From JAFDED01 sp964611635 (GTDB lineage Bacteria; Desulfobacterota; JAFDED01), in NCBI GenBank assembly GCA_964611635.1, contig CAZTAS010000141.1, forward strand, positions 1 through 17,362: a stretch of DNA of 17,362 bases, in the 5' to 3' direction. Positions 6,616 through 15,300 of the stretch are shown one piece after another. Position numbers and translations under genes: made by a program. The notes under the pieces are model-generated. The model had not been told where the DNA came from. It saw nothing but the letters and a program-made list of their open reading frames with translations, and did not search any database. Positions within the stretch are counted from its first letter, which is position 1. The number at the start of each line of letters is the position of its first letter.

Positions 6616-7065
6616 TCAAATCAGGAGTACACATGTGACAAGAAAAAGATCTTTTTGGTGGAAGTAATTGAGGTCAGGTAAAGATCTATCCTTCTGATTA
6701 AAGGGTGTGAAGTCAAAAATTTTTATCAGTGTGGCCGGAGATAAGGATGATGCATGAAGGGGCTTTTTGTAAAAGAAAGCGCCATGGAAATTTTGTTGTA
6801 TGTTGCTATTTGTGAATACGCAGCATGATTTCATAGAGGAAGAACAAGAGCAACGATCTTCGAAGGGAATGTGGGGCATTGAAGAAAGGTTCCAATTTAT
6901 ACCCAAAGCTATCTGGGGAAAGCTCGTTGGAGCCATTTCCATTTCTGAGGCATTGCAGCTCTTGAGAGCAACTCTAAATGAGAACATTAAAAATACAAAG
7001 CATAAAAATCCCATCAATACGCGAGATCTAATAATAGCTCGTAAAAAACAATTATGTACCCACAA
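6616..7065 (-). CDS. Exported Cys-rich small protein heading the ABC operon
   Basis: The 149-aa product starts at a TTG (7065) with an excellent site GGGAGGA 8 nt upstream, which decides the start. Residues 18-34 form a hydrophobic signal segment or anchor (LMGFLCFVFLMFSFRVA). After it come a Met-rich patch (SEMEMAPTS) and a tight Cys cluster (RCSCSSSMKSCCVFTN, about residues 71-86) that could bind a soft metal such as Cu(I) or Zn(II). The C-terminal half is unremarkable and ends in a short hydrophobic run. It is first after the operator-bearing promoter and 43 nt ahead of the 42-aa ORF. It resembles the short exported Cys-cluster proteins seen near metal-resistance genes, but no family is certain. 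Confidence 0.55.
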   Translation of the reverse strand: MWVHNCFLRAIIRSRVLMGFLCFVFLMFSFRVALKSCNASEMEMAPTSFPQIALGINWNLSSMPHIPFEDRCSCSSSMKSCCVFTNSNIQQNFHGAFFYKKPLHASSLSPATLIKIFDFTPFNQKDRSLPDLNYFHQKDLFLVTCVLLI

Positions 7066-7202
7066 TATTTATTCCTCCCGGCTGGCAAACTTTATGAAAA
7101 GGAAGCTAAGCTCGCAAAATCCATCATCTATCAGTTTCTTGAATTCTCATAGAACAACGTAAGGTTCTGAAAAACTATAAAAATTTAATGTTGGCAAAAC
7201 TA

Positions 7203-7231
7203 TAAATACCACATAGTGGCATTGTTGTCAA
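7203..7231 (-). promoter_or_regulatory. Sigma70-like promoter of the ABC/thioredoxin operon
   Basis: On minus, TTGACA (7231-7226), 17 nt, then TATTTA (7208-7203). The predicted start is near 7196, giving a leader of about 130 nt before the TTG start at 7065. A palindromic operator fills the spacer and reaches into the -10 box. Confidence 0.6.
7206..7222. promoter_or_regulatory. Palindromic operator copy 2 (ATACCACATAGTGGCAT)
   Basis: This 17-bp inverted repeat reads ATGCCACTATGTGGTAT on the minus strand and differs from copy 1 (179-195) only at the central base. Both copies sit between a TTGACA box and a -10 box of a minus-strand promoter, which is the strongest sign that they are operators of one repressor. 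Confidence 0.6.
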
Positions 7232-7299
7232 TTATTTTTTTCCACAGGAATTACCCCAAAATTTCAATGGGGAAAAGGAATAATTGTGGCTCTGGAGGA

Positions 7300-8508
7300 T
7301 CACCTCCCCGTCTGCGGTGGAGTATCTCCTTTGCTATTCTGGATAAGATGGTCCTTGATCACATAAGCAATGGCGTAATATCTGAAATCCGGAATGCCGA
7401 AGATTCTTTAAGCTTCTCTGATCATGTGCAGCGCTAAGATCTCAAGCTTGGCTCGTTGCCCCAGAGACTGCTGCGAAAAAGGAGGCCGCCAGCACAAAAG
7501 ATGCCATATTCCTGAGCCTCTAATAGGTCATCACCCCCACGTCCTCTTCCTGATAGCTCTGCTTGATGGACCGGATTGTTTTCTCCACCCGCCATCAGGT
7601 GATATAGGCCTCCACCACCAACCAGAGCACCTTGCGCTTGTTGAGCATAGGCAGATTGGTCAAAAGTGTCAGCGGGGCCTCCCCAAAACCCTTGACCACC
7701 ACAAGCCACAACGCCAACTCCGGGAACTCAAGCAGCCTCACAGGCAGAAAACCGTTCTGTAGGAAATACCTCTTCTCCTGGTTCTGCTCTTTTTTAAGGA
7801 TAAGCTCAGCGTGAAGGGTTTTGTTCTGCTGAGCCACTTACACCAGTCTTGACCTTCTTGCCCCGATACAAAAGTATGGGATCACCATGCTGACGGATAA
7901 TGAATCTCAGCCCCCTGTCCCTGGGCACCATATGCTTGTAGATAGCCTCCCGCTCGCTCCCTCGGTCCAACACAAAGATCCAGCGATTCCCAACGGTGCT
8001 GCCCACCCGAATGATGGCCTTCATCAACTCGTCATTTTCGCTGACAAAGTCAGAGGCCTCCTGAGAGTAAAAGACATGATACAGCGGCACAATCTCGGGC
8101 TCCCCGCATTCAGCAGCCACCACCTGGCGCGTCCAGCAGCCATTACCTATCTTATTTTCGCTCCCATCGCGCACCTTGGCCAGATTCTCCATCTTCCTGG
8201 CATACTTCTTAATCAGAACGTTCATCCACAATCAAAAGGGTATCTTCCGTTATCCTGGTGGCCCCCTCCCGCAGCACGCCTACCTTGATCTTCTCCTCTA
8301 ACTCCTGCCGGGCCAGATTCCGTGAGAGTCGATCCACCATATTTCTTCAGGGAGACGGGCTCCTCCAGCGACCGGCCGATTTCGCGCAGCCGCGCCGAGC
8401 CTCTGGCCTGAATGCCAAAGATCATCTCCTCCACGCATCTTCAGGCAGGCTTGCATAAACCATCAGAAAGTTTCCCCGAAAAATAGTGGAGCCATTTGCG
8501 CACTTCAT
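7300..8508 (-). pseudogene. Decayed IS4-type DDE transposase
   Basis: Reading all three minus frames in turn gives a colinear transposase of about 400 aa. It starts at ATG 8508 (MKCANGSTIFRGNF...), passes LLIVDE (first Asp, near 8230), KYARKMENLAKVRDGS, IFVLDRGSER (second Asp, near 7980) and WRVEKTIRSIKQSY (catalytic Glu, near 7580), and ends at TGA 7300. At least four frameshifts are needed (near 8425, 8340, 8230, 7830 and again near 7455), and in-frame stops occur at the TGA before WRVEKT, the TAG in VMTY*RLRNM and the TAA in IREA*RIFG. The element is clearly inactive. Its terminal inverted repeats could not be located, so only the gene remnant is marked. Confidence 0.75.
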
Positions 8509-8700
8509 AAGTACCGATCAATGGAGAGGCTCCGAGGAGTCGAAAAATCACTTTACCCCAAAAGATAGGCTCCAAATGGGCATTTTCGCGCATAAGAGCG
8601 GGTGAAATCGCGCATTGACCCCAAAGAAAAGAGGCGACCTGGCCATGGGCGGTGGTATATAATGGAAATCAACTAAAACACACTGTCCTGGAGGTCACCG
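8509..8700. other. Spacer between two transposase remnants
   Basis: This must hold one end of each insertion sequence, since both transposases read away from it. I looked for matching terminal repeats here and beyond 7300 and 9588 and found none that convinced me. A ribosome site GGAGGT for the plus-strand transposase lies at about 8690-8695. Confidence 0.3.
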
Positions 8701-9588
8701 ATGGCTATTATACCACAACAGAAGCTTTTTGGATGGGAAGAAATTGATGATCTTGGAGATTTGGAGCGCTTGCAACTGGTTCTGGATTATATTCCGGATG
8801 AGGGGTTGATGAGGCATTTGGAGAAGGAGTGCGGAGGGGGGCGAGATGACTACCAGGTGCGTGCGGTGTGGAACTCCATTCTGGCTGGGGTGGTCTTTGA
8901 GGTAACGCGAGCCTCACGCTCAGAGGTGCCGGAAGCGCACCGGTTCCTGGAGCGGCTGGATGAGAGGCATCCTGAGCTTCTGGATGAGTGCGAGAGCTTT
9001 CTGGCTGACAAAGGGCTGGAAGGTCGGCAAGCTGATTGAGAAATTGTGGGACGAGCACGAGATCAAGCCGGTCATTGACATTCGGGACATGTGGAAGGAT
9101 GGCAAGCCGACGCGGCTGGTGAGGGGCAGACGCAACGTGGTGTGCGACTATAAGGGGAGCGTCTTTTGCCACTGTCCCAAGACGGATGAGCGCAACGAGA
9201 TGGCCTGCTGGGGCTTTGAGAAGGATCGAGGGAGCCTCAAGTACCGCTGCCCGGCGCGCGCCACTGCGGTCTTGAGTGCGTAGGGGCTGACGATTGTCCG
9301 GTGGGCTTTGCGGTGCGCATTCCCCTCTCTGAGGACCGGTGCATCTCCACCCCTGTGGCGCGCTCCAGCTATGCGTGGAACAGGCAGTACAGAAAACGCA
9401 CAGCGGTGGAGCGGGTCAACAGCCGGCTGAATGTCTCTTTCGGCTTTGAGCATCACTTCATCCGCGGGCTTTCAAAGATGAAGCTGCGCAGCGCCCTTGC
9501 CCTCTGCGTGATGCTGGCCATGGCGGTGGGGAGGGTCAAAGAGAAACAGCAGGAGAAACTCAGGAGCCTTGTGAAGGCGGCGGCCTGA
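8701..9588 (+). pseudogene. Internally deleted DUF772/IS1182-like transposase
   Basis: The ATG at 8701 has GGAGGT 5 nt upstream. The N-terminal DUF772 domain runs to WNSILAGVVF and is then joined directly to VTRASRSEVPEAHR, which normally lies well over 100 residues later, so the block with the first catalytic Asp is missing (junction near 8897). The rest continues in three frames: LADKGLE, a shift near 9015, KLIEKLWDEHEIKPVIDIRDMWKDG through RGRRNVVCDYKGSVFCHCPKT, a shift at the GCGCGCGC run (9253-9261), and CPVGFAVRIPLSEDR through ERVNSRLNVSFGFEHHFIRGL to the stop at 9588. The element cannot transpose by itself. The family name comes from motif memory and is less certain than the transposase call. 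Confidence 0.8.
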
Positions 9589-9825
9589 AAGATCGCCTGA
9601 TTCCAGAGGGAAGAGATAAAAAAGAGAGGCGAACGGGATGTTTGTCTTTAGATGCGCTTGAATCCTCTATTTTTGGCCTGAGAGATGCCGGAGCATTGGT
9701 GATCGACTGTCAAACTGTTTGATGGGATTGTCTAAATCGTCCTGGCCACCTGGTCGGAAAGATTCTCCGCTTGTCTCCTATAGAAAAATAACTCACAGCG
9801 CAAATGCCTTAATGCTATTTTGGAC
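9589..9825. other. Gap after the second insertion-sequence remnant
   Basis: No gene is seen. A purine-rich stretch (9610-9640) probably holds the right end of the insertion sequence. The segment leads into the promoter of the cyclase gene. Confidence 0.35.
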
Positions 9826-9854
9826 TTGACAACAGTTGAATATTATGATATTAT
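9826..9854 (+). promoter_or_regulatory. Strong sigma70-like promoter of the cyclase operon
   Basis: TTGACA (9826-9831), exactly 17 nt, then TATTAT (9849-9854), set in very A+T-rich DNA. The predicted start is near 9861, giving a leader of about 130 nt before the cyclase start. Confidence 0.7.
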
Positions 9855-9941
9855 ATTTGGATAAATTAAATACGATTTATTTTTAGTGATCTCTAATTAA
9901 TAGACGGGGCAGACTCCTCACAGCAACATTTTTCTTATAAA

Positions 9942-9957
9942 GCTCACTATAGTGAGC
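9942..9957. promoter_or_regulatory. Perfect 16-bp palindrome GCTCACTATAGTGAGC
   Basis: A perfect inverted repeat sits in the 5' leader, 37 nt before the ATG at 9994 and about 80 nt after the predicted transcription start. It could be a repressor operator or, as RNA, a hairpin affecting translation. It is not followed by a T-run, so it is not an intrinsic terminator. Confidence 0.45.
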
Positions 9958-9993
9958 AGAAACTAATGATTGATCAGTCTTGAGGATTTGGTG

Positions 9994-12288
9994 ATGTCTC
10001 GTTTGCCTAAGTCATTAACCTTGGGGTTCCTGACGGGTATATTAGGGGTGGTAATAAACCTCGTTCCTTTCGGGCTCGATCTGGAGGAAAACATTGGCTT
10101 GGATTTATTGTTCAAACTGAGGGGAGCGAAGGAAGCCCCATCTGATGTCCTCATAGTGACTATTGACAAAGCCTCTGCCGATAAACTCAACCTGCCACCG
10201 GACCCCGTGAAATGGCCCCGCACCTTACATGCCCTCCTCACTGAAAATTTGGCCAAACGTGATGCCGCCGTTATTGCCTTTGACATCCTTTTCGAGGAAC
10301 CTCATTCCCCTAAACACGACAATTTATTTGCCAAGGCAATCAGTAATGCACGCAACGTTGTACTATGTGAAAGCATCAAAAAAGAAACAATTGCCTTGAC
10401 TTACGAAAGGGGGGCATACTCAGGAGGTTTACATATTGAGAAACTAGCGCCTCCAATTCTACCCCTAGGTCAATCAGCTGTCGCCTTAGCACCTTTTCCC
10501 TTACCCAAAGTGCCTGTCAAAGTAAGCCAGTATTGGACGTTCAAGGCAGGCGCTGGAGATACCCCGACCTTGCCGATCGTTGTGTTCCAACTTTTCACAT
10601 TGGAGGTTTACGATGAATTTATACGCATGTTGAAAAAAATTAGCCCATCTCTTGGAGATAAACTCCCGCGTGACAAGGATACAATAGTCACTACCAAAGG
10701 TGTCGTAAATCTTATACGGGATGTGAGAGACATATTTGCAAAAGAGCCGTTAATTGCAGAGAAAATGCTGCAAGAGCTAAAGAATTCAAGAATATTATCT
10801 GCTAACGTCAGAACGAATCAGTTGCTCAAATCACTCATAAGGATGTATCAGGGTGACGACAGCCGCTATTTGAATTTTTATGGCCTGCCTGGCACTGTTC
10901 CCACTGTTTCCTATTATCAAGTACTGCAAAGCCAGGAAAGACCAGCTTTCAACCAAAGCCAAATTGATTTCAATGGCAAAGCTGTGTTCATCGGACTTTC
11001 AGAGCGCTTGCGGCCTGAACAAAAAGACGGCTTCCATACCGTTTTCTCTCAACGGAGCGGGATAGATCTCAGTGGCGTTGAAATTGCGGCGACCGCTTTT
11101 GCAAATCTGTTAGAGGATATGCCTGTTCAGCCGCTGGATTTTGGTGCGAATCTAGCCATAATTTTTCTTTGGGGGGTGGCGATGGGCATTTTTTGTTACC
11201 TTTTCCCCCCTATCATTTCTGCTATAAGCGTTATCGGTGTGAGCGTACTTTATCTTATAACTGTGCAGTATCAATTTAAATACGCTGGCAGTTGGTATCC
11301 GCTAGTTACTCCTTTATTTTTTCAGGGGCCTTTCGCATTCTTTGGGACTGTCTTGTGGAAGTATTTCGATACGAATAAGGAGCGTCAGAACCTTAGAATG
11401 GCGTTTGGATATTATCTGCCCAATAGAGCAGTGGATCAGATAGCGAAAGACATAGCGTATATCAAAACATCTAGCGAAACAGTCTATGGGACTCTTTTAT
11501 CCACGGATGCTAGACAATATACCAAATTAGCGGAAATATTTGAGGATGATCCAAAGAAACTCCACAACATCATGAGTAAATACTATGAAGTTCTTTTTAA
11601 CCCAATAAAGCAACATGGTGGGAGAGTGTCGGATATTATAGGAGATTCAGTGCTTGCCTTGTGGGCGACTGCAAATCCTGATGCCGCTCTCAGGAATAAG
11701 GCCTGCTATGCGGCACTAGATATTGCCAGTGATGTTGATCACCTCAACAAGTATTTCCTTAAGTTATTCCTTACCAAGCAGGTTCCAACTCGCATCGAGC
11801 TTCCAACTCGCATCGGTTTGCATTACGGACGAATTGAGCTAGGTAGTGTTGGTGCTGTCGACCATTATGAGTATCGCCCTATGGGGGACGCTGTCAATAC
11901 GGCGTCGAGGATGGAGGGTCTCAACAGACACCTGGGGACTCAGATATTGGTGTCTGAAGAGGTGCTATATCGACTTGATGGCTTCCTGACAAGAAATCTG
12001 GGGACATTTGTTTTGGCTGGAAAATCAAAGGCGGTCGTCGTTTATGAATTGATATGTCGCATAGAAGAATCTACCCAAGGACAAAGAAACCTTAGTGCAA
12101 TTTTCAACCAAGCACTCAGTGTTTACAGGAGGCAATCCTGGGAGGAGGCGATCAAGTTATTTTGTGAGTCTGCAAAAATCTTTGGAGAAGACGGACCCTC
12201 CACCTATTATTTGGAAGAATGTCAGAAGTATAGAGAATATCCCCCTGGAGAGAATTGGGAACCAGTAATTTGCCTGAATAAGAAATAG
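9994..12288 (+). CDS. CHASE2-domain class III adenylate/guanylate cyclase
   Basis: The 764-aa membrane cyclase makes a cyclic nucleotide in response to an outside signal. A first transmembrane helix (about residues 7-27) is followed by a large periplasmic CHASE2 sensor (to about 380), three helices (about 385-470) and the cyclase domain (about 495-690). Metal-binding Asp505 (LLSTDARQYT) and Asp551 (DIIGDSVLALW) are present, as are the transition-state residues Asn635 and Arg639 (GDAVNTASR), so it should be active. The base-selecting positions match the CHASE2 subfamily, not the mammalian type, so cAMP versus cGMP is not settled. A short TPR-like tail follows. I chose ATG 9994 because GAGGA lies about 7 nt upstream; the TTG at 9970 lacks a ribosome site. 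An 18-bp tandem duplication gives PTRIELPTRIG just before the LHYG motif. It is 14 nt before the FecR gene. Confidence 0.93.
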   Translation: MSRLPKSLTLGFLTGILGVVINLVPFGLDLEENIGLDLLFKLRGAKEAPSDVLIVTIDKASADKLNLPPDPVKWPRTLHALLTENLAKRDAAVIAFDILFEEPHSPKHDNLFAKAISNARNVVLCESIKKETIALTYERGAYSGGLHIEKLAPPILPLGQSAVALAPFPLPKVPVKVSQYWTFKAGAGDTPTLPIVVFQLFTLEVYDEFIRMLKKISPSLGDKLPRDKDTIVTTKGVVNLIRDVRDIFAKEPLIAEKMLQELKNSRILSANVRTNQLLKSLIRMYQGDDSRYLNFYGLPGTVPTVSYYQVLQSQERPAFNQSQIDFNGKAVFIGLSERLRPEQKDGFHTVFSQRSGIDLSGVEIAATAFANLLEDMPVQPLDFGANLAIIFLWGVAMGIFCYLFPPIISAISVIGVSVLYLITVQYQFKYAGSWYPLVTPLFFQGPFAFFGTVLWKYFDTNKERQNLRMAFGYYLPNRAVDQIAKDIAYIKTSSETVYGTLLSTDARQYTKLAEIFEDDPKKLHNIMSKYYEVLFNPIKQHGGRVSDIIGDSVLALWATANPDAALRNKACYAALDIASDVDHLNKYFLKLFLTKQVPTRIELPTRIGLHYGRIELGSVGAVDHYEYRPMGDAVNTASRMEGLNRHLGTQILVSEEVLYRLDGFLTRNLGTFVLAGKSKAVVVYELICRIEESTQGQRNLSAIFNQALSVYRRQSWEEAIKLFCESAKIFGEDGPSTYYLEECQKYREYPPGENWEPVICLNKK
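11783..11815 (+). repeat. 18-bp-period tandem duplication inside the cyclase domain
   Basis: TTCCAACTCGCATCG occurs at 11783-11797 and again at 11801-11815, a period of 18 bp. In protein terms it doubles PTRI(E/G) and inserts six residues before GLHYG without breaking the frame. Confidence 0.85.
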
Positions 12289-12302
12289 AAAAAGGGAAGC
12301 CC

Positions 12303-15300
12303 GTGAAGAAACCGCAAAACTGGCTCCTAATCCCGGCAATAGTCATAACCCTTTTAGCCGGATATTTGCCCTCTAGCGCAACGGCTCAAGAACGTTGTGA
12401 GGAATGGGTGGCCAAAGTTGTATCGGTGCAGGGTAACGTTAAGGCTCGAAAAACAGGAGAAACGCAGTGGGTCCCCGTTAAATTGAACGATACATATTGT
12501 CCTGGCGACATGATTCGGGTGCAAGAGCGAAGCCGGGCCGCCGTCGTCATACCTAATGAATCCATCCTCCGTCTTGATCAAAAGACTACAATCACCTTCG
12601 AAGGGATAGAGAAAGAACGAACTTCTTTGATCGATATGCTTAAAGGTGCTGTCCATTTCTTTAGTCGGATCCGCCGGGGTTTGAAAGTGGCTACACCGTT
12701 CGTTAACGGCTTCGTGGAAGGCACCGAATTCTTCGTAAAGGTTGAACGGGATCAAACGTTCCTGTCGGTATTTGAAGGACGCGTGGCAGCCACAAATGAG
12801 TATGGAAGTCTTATCCTGGCAAGTGGTCAATCGGCAGTAGCCCAAGTTGGCCAGGCACCAATCCCGCGTGTCGTAGTCCGTCCCAGGGATGCTGTACAGT
12901 GGGCCCTCTATTACCCACCTATTTTGGGGTATCGCCCGGCCGATTTTCCGGGTGTCAATTGGCAAGCAATGGTTCGCAGGTCCATAGAGTTCTACTGGCA
13001 AGGGAACTTGACCAGTGCATTTTCCAGCCTTGAAGAAGTACCTGAAGATATACGTGATCCGCGCTTTTTCACCTATCGAGCCGGACTGCTCCTTACCGTT
13101 GGGCGCGTTGATGAAGCAAGCGTAGATATCGAGAGGGCCCTGAATCTTGATCCACGCAACAGCCATGCTTTTGCGCTTCAGTCAATCATCGCGGTGGTAC
13201 AAAACAAAAAGGACGAAGCACTTGAGCTGGCGAGGAAAGCTTTGGAGCTGGATTCCCAATCGACTGCCGCAAGAGTTGCGCTCTCTTACGCACAGCAAGC
13301 CCAATTTGATCTCAAAGGTGCATTGGACAGCCTCCAAGAAGCGGTAAAACTTGCCCCGGAAAATGCGCTAGCTTGGGCGCGACTAGCGGAACTATGGCTA
13401 TCCGTTGGGTATCTCGATAGAGCATTGGAGGCGGCGCAGAAAGCTGTGACCCTGAATCCTAATTTGGCACGCACGCAAACCGTCCTTGGTTTTGCTTACC
13501 TCACCCAGATTAAGACTCACGATTCGAAGAAGGCCTTTGAAAAGGCCATTGAATTGGATCAGGCAGCTCCCCTCCCGCGGTTGGGTCTGGGCTTGGCAAG
13601 GATCCGTGAGGGTGATCTGAGAACGGGCCGCGGTGAAATTGAGATTGCTGCAAGTCTTGACCCCAATAACTCGCTTATCCGCAGTTATTTGGGTAAGGCC
13701 TATTTCGAAGAAAAACGTGACAAGCCAGCCAATGTGCAATTTACCATTGCCAAGGAGCTTGATCCACTTGATCCTACACCCTGGTTCTACGATGCGATCC
13801 GCAAACAGACCATCAACAGGCCCGTGGAAGCCCTGCATGACCTGCAAAAGTCCATAGAGCTGAACGACAATCGGGCAGTCTACCGGTCTCGCCTACTGCT
13901 GGATGAGGATCTTGCAGCCCGGAGCGCCAGTCTTGGTCGGATTTATCGTGATCTCGGATTTGAGCAGCTTGCTCTGCTCGAGGGCTGGAGATCTCTTAAT
14001 ACCGATCCTGCCAACTATTCTGCACACAGGTTTTTAGCTGACACATACTCTGCCCTGCCAAGGCATGAGATCGCGAGGGTCAGTGAGCTTCTTCAGTCTC
14101 AACTGTTGCAGCCCATTAACATCACCCCGGTTCAGCCCCAGCTTGCCGAGAGCAATCTTTTCATATTGGAGGGTGCCGGGCCTGCTGATCCGGCCTTTAA
14201 TGAATTCAATCCGCTCTTCTATAGAAACCGGTTTGCGTTACAAGCCAGCGGCGTTATGGGAGAAAATGACACACTGGGAGATGAACTCGTCCATTCCGGC
14301 CTGTGGGGAAGATTTTCTTATAGCTTTGGGCAGTTCCACTATGAAAGCGATGGCTTCCGGGAAAACAATGACCTTGAGCAAGATATTTATAATGTATTCG
14401 CACAGGTAAGTCTCCGGCACAAGACAACGATCTTGGCAGAATTCAGATACACAGAGAGAGAAGAGGGTGATTTGCCACTACGCTTCGATTTAAATGGCCG
14501 TGAGAATTTTTCCCCTAACCGCCGAAAAGAAGAACAAACTAAATCCATTCGTATCGGAGTTCGGCACTCCATTTCTCCTCGCTCTGATATCATCGCCCAT
14601 CTGACTTTCTTAGATGCTGAAGAGGAAGCGCGTGACAAAGACCCATTTACAACTTTTGATATTTCAGTAGAAGACCAAGGTTACATGGCTGAAGCCCAAC
14701 ATTTGTTCCGCTCAGAACTACTTCATCTCACCAGCGGCATAGGTCACTTCAATGCAGATCAAGAAGAATCGATCCTTATTTCCCTTATCCAGCCACCTTC
14801 TCCTCTTCTTGACAGTTTTACCGAGCCTGATATCCTCCATACAAACTTCTATGTCTATGCAAATATCCATTATCCGGAAAACTTCACGTGGACCATTGGG
14901 GGAAGTGCTGACTTTTTTGATGACGAGACAGTGGATCGTGACCAGTTCAATCCAAAATTGGGGCTCATTTGGACCCCTATTCCCGGTACCACACTGCGGG
15001 CGGCTGGATTCAGGGCTTTGAAGAGAACGTTGACATCGAGACAAACCATAGAGCCCACCCAAGTGGCAGGTTTCAATCAGTTCTTTGACGATATGAATGG
15101 AACAAAGGCATGGCGCTATGGTGTCGGAATCGATCAGAAGTTTTCCAAGGTTATCTATGGAGGTTTTGAGTACTCCAAAAGGAAGTTGGAAGTACCTTTC
15201 AAAGACTTACCGCGGGGTGGACAAATTACGGAATCTGACTGGGATGAAAAAGTGGTTCGTGCCTACCTTCACTGGATACCGAAGTCCTGGCTGGCGTTAA

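Noticed and set aside
7216..7437. Plus-strand ORF of 73 codons
   Set aside because: It lies opposite the C-terminal part of the IS4-type transposase remnant, whose minus-strand reading (FGIPDFRYYAIAYVIKDHLI) is clearly the real one.
7250..8600. TTACCCCAAAA at 7249 and TTTACCCCAAAA near 8553 as insertion-sequence ends
   Set aside because: The two copies are in direct, not inverted, orientation and short, so they do not define element ends.
12354..13166. Minus-strand ORF of 270 codons
   Set aside because: It is antisense to the FecR and TPR part of the 1125-aa protein and has no ribosome site or protein-like domain; it is a shadow.
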